A stretch of DNA of 64,000 bases from Paenibacillus auburnensis (GTDB taxonomy: Bacteria; Bacillota; Bacilli; Paenibacillales; Paenibacillaceae): positions 1 through 64,000 of the forward strand of contig NZ_CAKMMG010000011.1 of NCBI RefSeq assembly GCF_927798115.1, in the 5' to 3' direction. This document shows, in pieces, positions 1 through 7,217 of the stretch. The position numbers and the translations under genes are program-made. Position 1 is the stretch's first letter; every line of letters starts with the position of its first letter. Below the pieces are notes generated by a model that had not been told where the DNA came from, ran no database searches, and saw only the letters and a list, made by a program, of their open reading frames with translations.

Positions 1-4
1 CCCG

Positions 5-121
5 TTTGGTGGCGATAGCGGAAGGGTTCCACGCGTACCCATCCCGAACACGACCGTTAAGCCTTCCAGCGCCGATGGTACTTGGACCGAAGGGTCCTGG
101 GAGAGTAGGACGCCGCCAAGC
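5..121 (+). rRNA. rrf: 5S ribosomal RNA
   Basis: About 117 nt matching the Bacillota 5S rRNA: the 5' strand TTTGGTGGCG pairs with the 3' strand CGCCGCCAAGC, and the conserved CCATCCCGAACACG and GAGAGTAGGACG segments are present. It directly precedes a tRNA array, so the 16S and 23S genes should lie just upstream of the window. Confidence 0.96.
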
Positions 122-130
122 GGACAATAT

Positions 131-206
131 TCCCTGATAGCTCAGTTGGTAGAGCACTCGACTGTTAATCGAGTTGTCACAGGTTCGAGTCCTGTTCGGG
201 GAGCCA
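131..206 (+). tRNA. tRNA-Asn (GTT)
   Basis: 76 nt cloverleaf with anticodon GTT in loop CTGTTAA, T-loop TTCGAGT and an encoded 3' CCA. First tRNA after the 5S gene, presumably cotranscribed with it. Confidence 0.96.
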
Positions 207-207
207 T

Positions 208-283
208 GCTCTCATAGCTCAGCAGGTAGAGTGCTTCCATGGTAAGGAAGAGGTCACCGGTTCGAATCCGGTTGAGAGCTCCA
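208..283 (+). tRNA. tRNA-Thr (GGT)
   Basis: 76 nt; acceptor GCTCTCA pairs with TGAGAGC, anticodon GGT in loop ATGGTAA between stems CTTCC and GGAAG, encoded CCA. One base separates it from tRNA-Asn. Confidence 0.95.
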
Positions 284-294
284 CAGATTTACAA

Positions 295-369
295 GGCCCG
301 TTGGTCAAGGGGTTAAGACACCTCCCTTTCACGGAGGTAACATGGGTTCGAATCCCATACGGGTCACCA
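295..369 (+). tRNA. tRNA-Glu (TTC)
   Basis: 75 nt; acceptor GGCCCGT pairs with ACGGGTC, anticodon TTC in loop CTTTCAC, encoded CCA. Confidence 0.95.
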
Positions 370-406
370 ATTATTATTTATCTTCACCCTTTGAGGGCAT
401 ACATAT

Positions 407-482
407 GGAGGCTTAGCTCAGCTGGGAGAGCATCTGCCTTACAAGCAGAGGGTCGGGGGTTCGAACCCCTCAGCCTCCACCA
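407..482 (+). tRNA. tRNA-Val (TAC)
   Basis: 76 nt; acceptor GGAGGCT pairs with AGCCTCC, anticodon TAC in loop CTTACAA, encoded CCA. Confidence 0.95.
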
Positions 483-534
483 TAATCGTCCTCATATTTG
501 AAGAGATTATGGGCAATCTATAAGTATCCATCAT

Positions 535-608
535 AGGGGATTCGCCAAGTGGTAAGGCAACGGACTCTGACTCCGTCATCATAGGTTCGAATCCTATATC
601 CCCTGCCA
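535..608 (+). tRNA. tRNA-Gln (CTG)
   Basis: 74 nt; acceptor AGGGGAT pairs with ATCCCCT, encoded CCA. The anticodon loop CTCTGAC between ACGGA and TCCGT reads CTG, the CAG-decoding isoacceptor, rather than the more common TTG. Confidence 0.93.
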
Positions 609-613
609 AATGC

Positions 614-686
614 GAGCCATTAGCTCAGTTGGTAGAGCACCTGACTTTTAATCAGGGTGTCGAAGGTTCGAGTCCTTCATGGCTCA
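614..686 (+). tRNA. tRNA-Lys (TTT), no encoded CCA
   Basis: 73 nt; acceptor GAGCCAT pairs with ATGGCTC, anticodon TTT in loop CTTTTAA. The discriminator A is followed by CTTT, so the CCA end is not genome-encoded and must be added by CCA nucleotidyltransferase. Confidence 0.95.
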
Positions 687-709
687 CTTTGATTAAAAAC
701 TTGTACTAT

Positions 710-793
710 GCGCGTGTGGCGGAATGGCAGACGCACCAGACTTAGGATCTGGCGTCGTAAGACGTGGGGGTTCAAGTCCCTTCACGCGCACCA
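710..793 (+). tRNA. tRNA-Leu (TAG)
   Basis: 84 nt class II tRNA with a long variable arm; anticodon TAG in loop CTTAGGA, acceptor GCGCGTG pairs with the 3' strand, encoded CCA. Confidence 0.95.
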
Positions 794-800
794 CTTATTT

Positions 801-875
801 GCGGACGTGGCTCAGCGGTAGAGCATCGCCTTGCCAAGGCGAGGGTCGCGGGTTCGATTCCCGTCGTCCGCTCCA
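801..875 (+). tRNA. tRNA-Gly (GCC)
   Basis: 75 nt; acceptor GCGGACG pairs with CGTCCGC, anticodon GCC in loop TTGCCAA, encoded CCA. Confidence 0.95.
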
Positions 876-883
876 TAATTTTT

Positions 884-960
884 GCGCCCTTAGCTCAGCT
901 GGATAGAGCGTTTGACTACGAATCAAAAGGTCGGGAGTTCGAATCTCTCAGGGCGCGCCA
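884..960 (+). tRNA. tRNA-Arg (ACG)
   Basis: 77 nt; acceptor GCGCCCT pairs with AGGGCGC, anticodon ACG in loop CTACGAA (A34 is normally converted to inosine in this isoacceptor), encoded CCA. Confidence 0.95.
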
Positions 961-995
961 TTCTATATTTTTTCTATGAATCATCAATATATTAA

Positions 996-1069
996 CGGGA
1001 TGTAGCTCAGCTTGGTAGAGCACCTGGTTTGGGACCAGGGGGTCGCATGTTCAAATCGTGTCATCCCGA
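996..1069 (+). tRNA. tRNA-Pro (TGG), copy 1, no encoded CCA
   Basis: 74 nt; acceptor CGGGATG pairs with CATCCCG, anticodon TGG in loop TTTGGGA. The discriminator A is followed by TTTT, so CCA is not encoded. The T-stem contains two wobble pairs. Identical to the copy at 1172-1245. Confidence 0.94.
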
Positions 1070-1080
1070 TTTTCACCTTT

Positions 1081-1154
1081 GCGGGTGTAGTTCAATGGTA
1101 GAACTTCAGCCTTCCAAGCTGATAGCGTGGGTTCGATTCCCATCACCCGCTCCA
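1081..1154 (+). tRNA. tRNA-Gly (TCC)
   Basis: 74 nt; acceptor GCGGGTG pairs with CACCCGC, anticodon TCC in loop CTTCCAA, encoded CCA. It sits between the two identical tRNA-Pro copies. Confidence 0.95.
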
Positions 1155-1171
1155 TAATTTTATATCTTTTT

Positions 1172-1245
1172 CGGGATGTAGCTCAGCTTGGTAGAGCACC
1201 TGGTTTGGGACCAGGGGGTCGCATGTTCAAATCGTGTCATCCCGA
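1172..1245 (+). tRNA. tRNA-Pro (TGG), copy 2, no encoded CCA
   Basis: Base-for-base copy of the tRNA-Pro at 996-1069, including the wobble-paired T-stem and absent CCA. Last gene of the array, followed by a terminator. Confidence 0.94.
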
Positions 1246-1264
1246 TACTTCAGCCTAGGCTGAC

Positions 1265-1293
1265 AAAACTCTTACTCCGGTAGGAGTTTTTTG
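1265..1293 (+). terminator. rRNA/tRNA operon terminator
   Basis: Stem AAAACTC / GAGTTTT with an inner TAC/GTA pairing, followed directly by a T run. Twenty bases after the last tRNA. Confidence 0.85.
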
Positions 1294-1376
1294 TTATAAA
1301 TATTAAACTTCGCTTGCCTCTCATAGGATATCATAAACCCCGATTTCTATTCTTCTTCAATCCGTGTATAATGCAA

Positions 1377-1494
1377 TCAATACCTACACGCTGTGTAAAC
1401 CTTGCACATAAATACGGATTAACTCAGCCATTCTAATTTTGTATAGGTACATAAATATTTTATGACTGTATAATGAATGAATTTGGTGTATAAT
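1377..1494 (+). promoter_or_regulatory. Candidate ppc promoter region
   Basis: The gene-free stretch 1294-1623 holds three TATAAT hexamers (1377-1382, 1469-1474, 1489-1494), each preceded by TG. None has a good TTGACA-like partner at 17 nt, so the start point cannot be fixed. The copy at 1489 is nearest ppc. Nothing else is recognisable in this stretch. Confidence 0.3.
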
Positions 1495-1623
1495 CGGAAT
1501 TACTGCAACGCTTTACAGCGTAATAAGTTGGAGATTTCCTAGTGGTTTTACTGTATGATATGAGGAAAGCTTCAAATAGACAATGTTAAGGACATTGATC
1601 CGGAAGAGGATGGGGGGAGCAGC

Positions 1624-4416
1624 ATGACCGAACTTACGACAGCTGTCAGCAAAAGCAATTCCAACAATCTGCTGCGGCGTGACGTACGGTTCCTGGGGAA
1701 TATCTTGGGCGAAGTCTTGGTACATCAAGGCGGCAACGAATTGCTGGAGATCGTAGAGAAGATCCGCGAAACCAGTAAATCACTGCGCTCATTGTTTTTG
1801 CCTGAACTGCACAATGAATTTAAAGAGCTGATTAATTCACTGGATCCTGAAAATCGTCACCAAGTGATACGGGCGTTCGCCATTTATTTTCAACTGGTGA
1901 ATATCGCCGAGCAGAATCACCGGATTCGCCGTAAGCGTGACTATGAACGCTCAGCAGGGGACACGGTACAGCCGGGTTCTATCGAAAGTGCGATTCAAGA
2001 GCTACGCGAACGGGATTTCTCCCAAGAGGATGTTCATGAGATTATGAACGGTCTTTCTTTGGAGCTGGTCATGACGGCTCACCCTACGGAAGCAATGCGG
2101 CGGGCAATTCTCGATATTCATAAACGGATATCTGACGATGTGATGGGCTTAGACAATCCAACGTTAACGTTCCGTGAACGGGAACAGCTCCGCGAGAAGC
2201 TGCTGAATGAAGTCATTACCCTGTGGCAGACGGATGAACTGCGCGACCGTAAACCTACTGTGCTCGATGAAGTACGCAATGGGATGTACTATTTCCATGA
2301 GACGATCTTCCAAGTGCTGCCGGATGTGTATCAAGAGCTTGAACGATGTTTGAGTAAATATTATCCGGGTCAGAACTGGCACGTGCCGACTTATCTGCGT
2401 TTTGGATCATGGATCGGCGGGGACCGCGACGGTAATCCTTCGGTAACAGCCGCTGTTACTCTTCAGACACTGCGTTTGCAGCGTAAACTTGCGATCCGGG
2501 AATATCAGCGTATTATGCGTGAACTAATGCAGTATCTGAGCTTTAGTACAAGCATCGTCAGTGTCACTAACGAACTGGTGGATTCCATCGAAAAAGACCG
2601 GAACATCATTAACCTCAACCGGGTCGATGCCTGGCGTAATGATAATGAGCCTTACCGGATCAAGCTAAGCTATATGATCTCAAAGACACAAAATGTGCTT
2701 GATGATGAGAAAAAAGGCACTCCAGAGCGCTACTCATCACCGCAGCAATTCATAGATGATTTGAACGTGATTGACCGCAGCCTGCGTCACCACTATGCTG
2801 ATTATGTTGCGGACACTTATATTAAGAAGCTAATCCGTCAGGTGGAGCTGTTCGGCTTCCACACTGCGGCTCTGGATGTCCGCCAGCATAGTCAGGAACA
2901 TGAAAATGCAATGGCAGAAATTCTGGCTAAAATGAACATCACGCAGGATTATGCCAACATGCCGGAAACGGAAAAGGTAAAGCTGCTGGAATCGCTGCTC
3001 AATGATCCGCGTCCGCTGACTTCTCCGTACCAGTCATATAGTGAGAGTACAGAGGAATGCCTCGCGGTGTACCGTACGATTTTTATGGCACAGGAGGAAT
3101 ACGGCAAACAGTGCATTACCAGTTACCTGATTAGTATGGCAGAAGCGGCCAGCGACATTCTGGAGGTTATGGTATTCTCCAAAGAGGTTGGCTTGTTCCG
3201 CAAAGACAATGATGGAACGGTCGTCTGCACTTTGCAGGCAGTGCCGCTCTTTGAGACGATTGATGACCTGCATGATGCACCTGAGATTATGAAGACACTG
3301 CTCAACATGCCGATTTATCGTGAAGCGGTTAGAGCGATGAACGATCTCCAGGAAATTATGCTCGGTTATTCCGATAGCAATAAAGACGGCGGTGTGGTGA
3401 CTGCGAACTGGGAACTGCGTGTAGCCCTCAAGCAAATTACCGCTACGGCAGATGAATTCGGCATCAAGCTGAAGTTCTTCCATGGACGCGGCGGTGCACT
3501 CGGACGCGGCGGCATGCCGCTGAACCGCAGTATTCTTGCCCAGCCTGCTTCAACCATTGGCGGGGGGATTAAGATTACCGAGCAGGGTGAAGTGATTTCT
3601 TCCCGGTATTCGATGAAGGGTATTGCTTACCGGAGTCTAGAGCAAGCTACCTCAGCACTGGTGACTGCAGCTATTCATGCTAGAATGCCTCAAGCTGATC
3701 TGTATGAAGCCAAATGGGATGAAATTGTGGCCCGCATCTCCGAGGTTTCATTAAACAAATACCAGGATCTGATCTTCCGTGATCCGGATTTCCTGACTTT
3801 CTTCAAGGAGTCGACACCTCTGCCTGAGGTTGGAGAACTTAATATTGGTTCACGCCCTTCCAAACGGAAGAACAGTGACCGCTTCGAGGACCTGCGTGCA
3901 ATTCCATGGGTGTTTGCATGGACGCAGAGCCGTTACCTGCTTCCTGCCTGGTATGCTGCCGGAACCGGACTGCAGAGCTTCTACGAGGGGAAAGAAGAGA
4001 ACCTGAAGATCATGCAGACTATGTATGAGAACTTCTCCTTCTTTACCACGCTGATTGATACGCTGCAAATGGCGATTGCTAAGGCCGATCTGGTTATTGC
4101 CAAGGAATACGCCACCATGGGCAAAAATGACGAATCCCGCCAGCGGATCTTCGGTCAGATTGAAGCAGAGTTCAAACTGACTTCAGAACTGATTCTTAAG
4201 ATCACCGGCCAGCAGGATATTCTGGATAACGTTCCGGTTATCCAGGAATCCATCCGTCTGCGCAACCCTTACGTTGACCCGCTCAGCTACCTTCAGGTGC
4301 AGCTGTTATCAGAGCTCAGAGCCCTGCGTGAAGTTGAGGGTGACGACGCTGAACTGCTGCGTGAGGTACTGCTTACGATCAACGGCATTGCCGCCGGTCT
4401 CCGGAATACGGGCTGA
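1624..4416 (+). CDS. ppc: Phosphoenolpyruvate carboxylase
   Basis: Catalyses PEP + bicarbonate to oxaloacetate + phosphate, the anaplerotic feed into the TCA cycle; cytosolic. The 930-residue product has the usual length for bacterial PEPC. Visible signatures: the catalytic-histidine motif VMTAHPTEAMRR (H153), GGDRDGNP near residue 265, the glycine-rich loop FHGRGGALGRGG (H620) and the conserved C-terminal GLRNTG ending. The ATG at 1624 follows the G-rich Shine-Dalgarno GGGGGGAG. It appears monocistronic, with a candidate promoter region upstream and a strong terminator 56 bp downstream. Shorter ORFs on the opposite strand are shadows. Confidence 0.97.
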   Translation: MTELTTAVSKSNSNNLLRRDVRFLGNILGEVLVHQGGNELLEIVEKIRETSKSLRSLFLPELHNEFKELINSLDPENRHQVIRAFAIYFQLVNIAEQNHRIRRKRDYERSAGDTVQPGSIESAIQELRERDFSQEDVHEIMNGLSLELVMTAHPTEAMRRAILDIHKRISDDVMGLDNPTLTFREREQLREKLLNEVITLWQTDELRDRKPTVLDEVRNGMYYFHETIFQVLPDVYQELERCLSKYYPGQNWHVPTYLRFGSWIGGDRDGNPSVTAAVTLQTLRLQRKLAIREYQRIMRELMQYLSFSTSIVSVTNELVDSIEKDRNIINLNRVDAWRNDNEPYRIKLSYMISKTQNVLDDEKKGTPERYSSPQQFIDDLNVIDRSLRHHYADYVADTYIKKLIRQVELFGFHTAALDVRQHSQEHENAMAEILAKMNITQDYANMPETEKVKLLESLLNDPRPLTSPYQSYSESTEECLAVYRTIFMAQEEYGKQCITSYLISMAEAASDILEVMVFSKEVGLFRKDNDGTVVCTLQAVPLFETIDDLHDAPEIMKTLLNMPIYREAVRAMNDLQEIMLGYSDSNKDGGVVTANWELRVALKQITATADEFGIKLKFFHGRGGALGRGGMPLNRSILAQPASTIGGGIKITEQGEVISSRYSMKGIAYRSLEQATSALVTAAIHARMPQADLYEAKWDEIVARISEVSLNKYQDLIFRDPDFLTFFKESTPLPEVGELNIGSRPSKRKNSDRFEDLRAIPWVFAWTQSRYLLPAWYAAGTGLQSFYEGKEENLKIMQTMYENFSFFTTLIDTLQMAIAKADLVIAKEYATMGKNDESRQRIFGQIEAEFKLTSELILKITGQQDILDNVPVIQESIRLRNPYVDPLSYLQVQLLSELRALREVEGDDAELLREVLLTINGIAAGLRNTG

Positions 4417-4472
4417 TACCTGAATTGTCCAGACCTGATTCTTTCGAAGCCGGCCCCGCCGCTTCATACTAA

Positions 4473-4512
4473 CCCCCGTCCGCCTCTCTCAATGAGGCGG
4501 ACGGGGGTTTTG
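4473..4512 (+). terminator. ppc terminator
   Basis: Perfect 14-bp GC-rich stem CCCCCGTCCGCCTC / GAGGCGGACGGGGG with a short loop, then TTTTG. Confidence 0.92.
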
Positions 4513-4876
4513 TATTGTTTTGGTGCCAGAAGGGAATGTGGGCAAGCAACAATGCATTGGAGCGTAACGCTGATGAAGTGGCGGAGAGATAGTTTGGAAC
4601 TGGAGGAGCGGCAGCGTTCGCCTTTATTGTCTGACCTCTACCGTGCACAACGGTTATAATCAGGAAATCTGAAAATAACAGCGACCGGAAGTCCAAAGCT
4701 TTCTCGAAGCAAGCTAAGCAGCGTACTTTAGGTATGAATGTTTCTGCACAGATTCTGCACAAGGTAACAATACTATCCTTGATTTTTACTGAAACTTGAA
4801 TTACGATTTAAATGCTTGTACCGTGGACATTCAAGAGATGGAATACCAAGGGCGGCAGGTCTGGGGGAGTTAACAG
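4513..4876. other. Gene-free stretch upstream of sigW
   Basis: About 360 bp without a convincing gene. It contains a TGAAAC hexamer at 4790-4795 that resembles the -35 element of sigma-W-type ECF promoters, but the expected CGTA is absent at the 16-17 nt spacing, where the sequence reads ATGC. sigW expression therefore probably depends on another promoter that I cannot locate. Confidence 0.4.
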
Positions 4877-5443
4877 GTGGAGAATTTGGAAGGCAGATTG
4901 ACAAAGCTCGCCTTGAAAGGCGACCAAAGGGCATTTGCCGAGCTTGTGGAACTATATAAAGACAAGATATATCATCTGGCTTACCGGATGCTGAACAACC
5001 GTCACGAAGCGGAGGATATTGTTCAGGAAACTTTTTTGCGTGTATACCGAAATTTAGACCGTTATGATGATAAACAGAAGTTTTCAACATGGATTTATAG
5101 GATTGGAACGAATCTCTGTATAGACAGGCTGCGTAAACGGAAACCGACGTATTCGCTCGATGCTGAAATGAACGATCAGGAAGGCATTGACGGCTATTCG
5201 ATGATTCCTAGTGACAATGTGACCCCTGAGACCGAACTGCTGCTCTCAGAGACGCAGGGGCTGATCTATGAGGCTATTGACAGTTTGCCCGTGAAATACA
5301 GGTCTGTAATGATTTTGCGCTATTTGCAGGATTTGTCGCTACAGGAGATCAGCGATGTGCTGGATATGCCGGTAACGACAATTAAGACCCGTGTACATCG
5401 CGGACGTGAATTTTTACGTAAAAAATTAGGCCCTAAATTGTAA
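4877..5443 (+). CDS. sigW: ECF RNA polymerase sigma factor SigW
   Basis: 188-residue extracytoplasmic-function sigma factor, essentially the length of Bacillus subtilis SigW (187), which controls cell-envelope and antimicrobial-peptide stress genes. Sigma region 2 (about residues 20-90) contains HEAEDIVQETFLRVYRNL and FSTWIYRIGTNLCIDRLRKR. Region 4 (about 130-185) contains LPVKYRSVMILRYLQDLS and the helix-turn-helix VTTIKTRVHRGREFLR. The GTG start follows GGGGGAG with 7-8 nt spacing. The next gene encodes a matching anti-sigma factor, and cdaA-cdaR-glmM follow, the gene order known from Bacillus, which supports SigW over other ECF sigmas. Confidence 0.92.
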   Translation: MENLEGRLTKLALKGDQRAFAELVELYKDKIYHLAYRMLNNRHEAEDIVQETFLRVYRNLDRYDDKQKFSTWIYRIGTNLCIDRLRKRKPTYSLDAEMNDQEGIDGYSMIPSDNVTPETELLLSETQGLIYEAIDSLPVKYRSVMILRYLQDLSLQEISDVLDMPVTTIKTRVHRGREFLRKKLGPKL

Positions 5444-5459
5444 AAATTGATGTTTTTTT

Positions 5460-5485
5460 TGAAACGTCTTTCCGGGAGCACCGTA
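5460..5485 (+). promoter_or_regulatory. Consensus sigma-W promoter inside sigW-rsiW gap
   Basis: TGAAAC (5460-5465), exactly 16 nt, then CGTA (5482-5485): a full match to the known SigW consensus TGAAAC-N16-CGTA. It lies after the sigW stop and about 80 bp before the rsiW start, so it should drive rsiW, and perhaps cdaA onward, but not sigW itself. Confidence 0.8.
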
Positions 5486-5564
5486 TGTAAGTTAAGCAAG
5501 TCTTATGCGCCCTGCCCCTTTGCCTTGAAATAATTAAATAGCACTCATGAAAGGATTGGCTCCT

Positions 5565-6179
5565 ATGGAATGCAAACTGGCCGTCTCTATGATGCATGAT
5601 TACTTGGATGACGACTTGCCCGAACTGCAGCAGAGGGAATTGAAGGAGCATCTTCTATCCTGTCCGGATTGCCGTGCAAAGTTCAAAGAACTGGAACAAA
5701 CCGATATGCTGATGTTCTCCCTGATGCACCAGAACCCTGTGGCTTCAGAGGATCTTGTAGGCCGGATTATGAACTCATTACCGAAACCCAAGAAGGAGAA
5801 AGCCTTTATCACCTGGATCAAAAGACATCCTGCCCTTACGGCGGCGTCCTTATTTATTCTTGTGATGCTGATGAGCTCCGTTACTTTTTGGAATCAGGAT
5901 GGGCAGCTTGTCGTCAGAGGCGCTGACCTCGACCAGGTTGTAATTAAAGGGGATACAGTGATCGTACCCTCCGGCAAAACAATATCAGGCGATCTCACAG
6001 TGGAGAATGGCCAAACCCAGGTATACGGTGAAGTTGACGGTAATGTAACGGTAATTGACGGGTCTCTCTATAAGGCATCAACAGCTCATATTTCCGGGCA
6101 AGTCAAAAGCATAGACCAAGCGGTAAGTTGGCTCTGGTATAAAGTGACGAACATGTTCTCTGAAGTTGCCTACCGTTAA
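5565..6179 (+). CDS. rsiW: Anti-sigma-W factor RsiW
   Basis: Membrane protein that should bind and hold SigW until stress-triggered proteolysis. The N-terminal zinc-binding anti-sigma (ZAS) motif H29-x3-C33-x2-C36 lies in KEHLLSCPDC, and one transmembrane segment (about residues 82-105, HPALTAASLFILVMLMSS) follows. The extracytoplasmic part has short beta repeats (SGKTISGDLTV, YGEVDGNVTV) resembling bactofilin/polymer-forming repeats. I place the start at the ATG at 5565 because AAAGGA sits at the right distance; an in-frame ATG at 5547 would put that signal inside the gene. Length 204 aa. Confidence 0.88.
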   Translation: MECKLAVSMMHDYLDDDLPELQQRELKEHLLSCPDCRAKFKELEQTDMLMFSLMHQNPVASEDLVGRIMNSLPKPKKEKAFITWIKRHPALTAASLFILVMLMSSVTFWNQDGQLVVRGADLDQVVIKGDTVIVPSGKTISGDLTVENGQTQVYGEVDGNVTVIDGSLYKASTAHISGQVKSIDQAVSWLWYKVTNMFSEVAYR

Positions 6180-6210
6180 TACCATGGCCCTTTATGCAGA
6201 AATATTATTT

Positions 6211-6243
6211 GCGCCTCTTTTTCCGGAAAGATGGCGCTTTTTT
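6211..6243 (+). terminator. rsiW terminator
   Basis: GCGCC-TCTTT pairs with AAAGA-TGGCGC (one bulge), followed by a run of six or more T. It separates sigW-rsiW from the cdaA operon. Confidence 0.85.
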
Positions 6244-6386
6244 GTTGCCTGAAAATTCCATTATCAGAAATCTCCAGGCAGCTAAACTTGCAACCTGAGC
6301 GTGAACGTTATAACCTAGATATGATACAGATCTTACAGACAATTTACATAAACCCAGCTAATATGAAATGACGGGGGTTTTAGGCA

Positions 6387-7217
6387 ATGAGTTATTTTAC
6401 CGACCTAACATGGAAAGAATCCATTAAAGATATAATTGATATTCTAATCGTCAGCTATATTATCTACAAAGTCCTGAACATGGTCCGCGGTACGCGGGCA
6501 GTTCAGCTGCTTAAGGGGATACTGGTGCTGGTCATCATTTGGGCGCTGAGCACCCTCCTGGATTTGTATACCCTGAAATGGCTTATGAACCAGATTTTCA
6601 CCTTCGGGATATTTGCAATCTTTATCATCTTTCAGCCGGAACTGCGCAGGGGGCTGGAGCAGCTTGGGCGGGGTAAGTTTTTTGGGCGGGCTTCAGAGAA
6701 TGATGAGGAGATCAGCAGATTAATCGGTGAAGTCATTAAGGCCGTGAATTATTTAGCACAGAGAAAGATTGGGGCATTAATTGTTTTTGAAAGAGACACG
6801 GGTCTTAATGAATATACCGAATCAGGCATTCCTATGCGTTCTGTCGTCAGTTCGGAGCTGCTGATCAACATCTTTATTCCCAATACGCCGCTGCATGATG
6901 GTGCTCTGATTATGCAGGAGGGGCAAATTGCTGCCGCTGCCTGTTATCTCCCCTTATCGGAGAATCCATTCATCAGCAAAGAGCTGGGGACACGCCACCG
7001 CGCGGCCATCGGGATCAGTGAAGTGGCGGACTCTGTATCTGTTGTGGTATCAGAAGAGACCGGACAGATTTCTCTGGCGATTAATGGACAAATTGTTCGG
7101 GATATTAAGGAAGAATCGCTCATCTCCAAGCTTCATCAGGAACTGAGCGCATCTTCCCCGCTGAAGGAGAAGAGCTCTGCTTTCTGGAAACGGAGAGGGG
7201 GCAAAAACAATGGATAA
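6387..7217 (+). CDS. cdaA: Diadenylate cyclase CdaA
   Basis: Makes cyclic di-AMP from two ATP; the housekeeping membrane-bound c-di-AMP synthase of Bacillota. The 276-residue protein has three hydrophobic segments in residues 10-90 and a DisA_N/DAC catalytic domain with the signature DGA motif in NTPLHDGALIMQ (D171) and the RHR motif in GTRHRAAIGISE. Its gene overlaps cdaR by 8 bp, as expected for the regulator CdaR, and glmM follows; this is the conserved cdaA-cdaR-glmM operon linking c-di-AMP to cell-wall precursor synthesis. The ATG at 6387 is preceded by an ACGGGGG Shine-Dalgarno. Confidence 0.96.
   Translation: MSYFTDLTWKESIKDIIDILIVSYIIYKVLNMVRGTRAVQLLKGILVLVIIWALSTLLDLYTLKWLMNQIFTFGIFAIFIIFQPELRRGLEQLGRGKFFGRASENDEEISRLIGEVIKAVNYLAQRKIGALIVFERDTGLNEYTESGIPMRSVVSSELLINIFIPNTPLHDGALIMQEGQIAAAACYLPLSENPFISKELGTRHRAAIGISEVADSVSVVVSEETGQISLAINGQIVRDIKEESLISKLHQELSASSPLKEKSSAFWKRRGGKNNG

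Noticed and set aside
301-979. Three short plus-strand ORFs across the tRNA array
   Set aside because: They coincide with tRNA-Glu, Val, Leu, Gly and Arg genes, whose structures explain the sequence.
4790-4824. Sigma-W autoregulatory promoter upstream of sigW
   Set aside because: TGAAAC is present but no CGTA at 16-17 nt; not enough to call a promoter.
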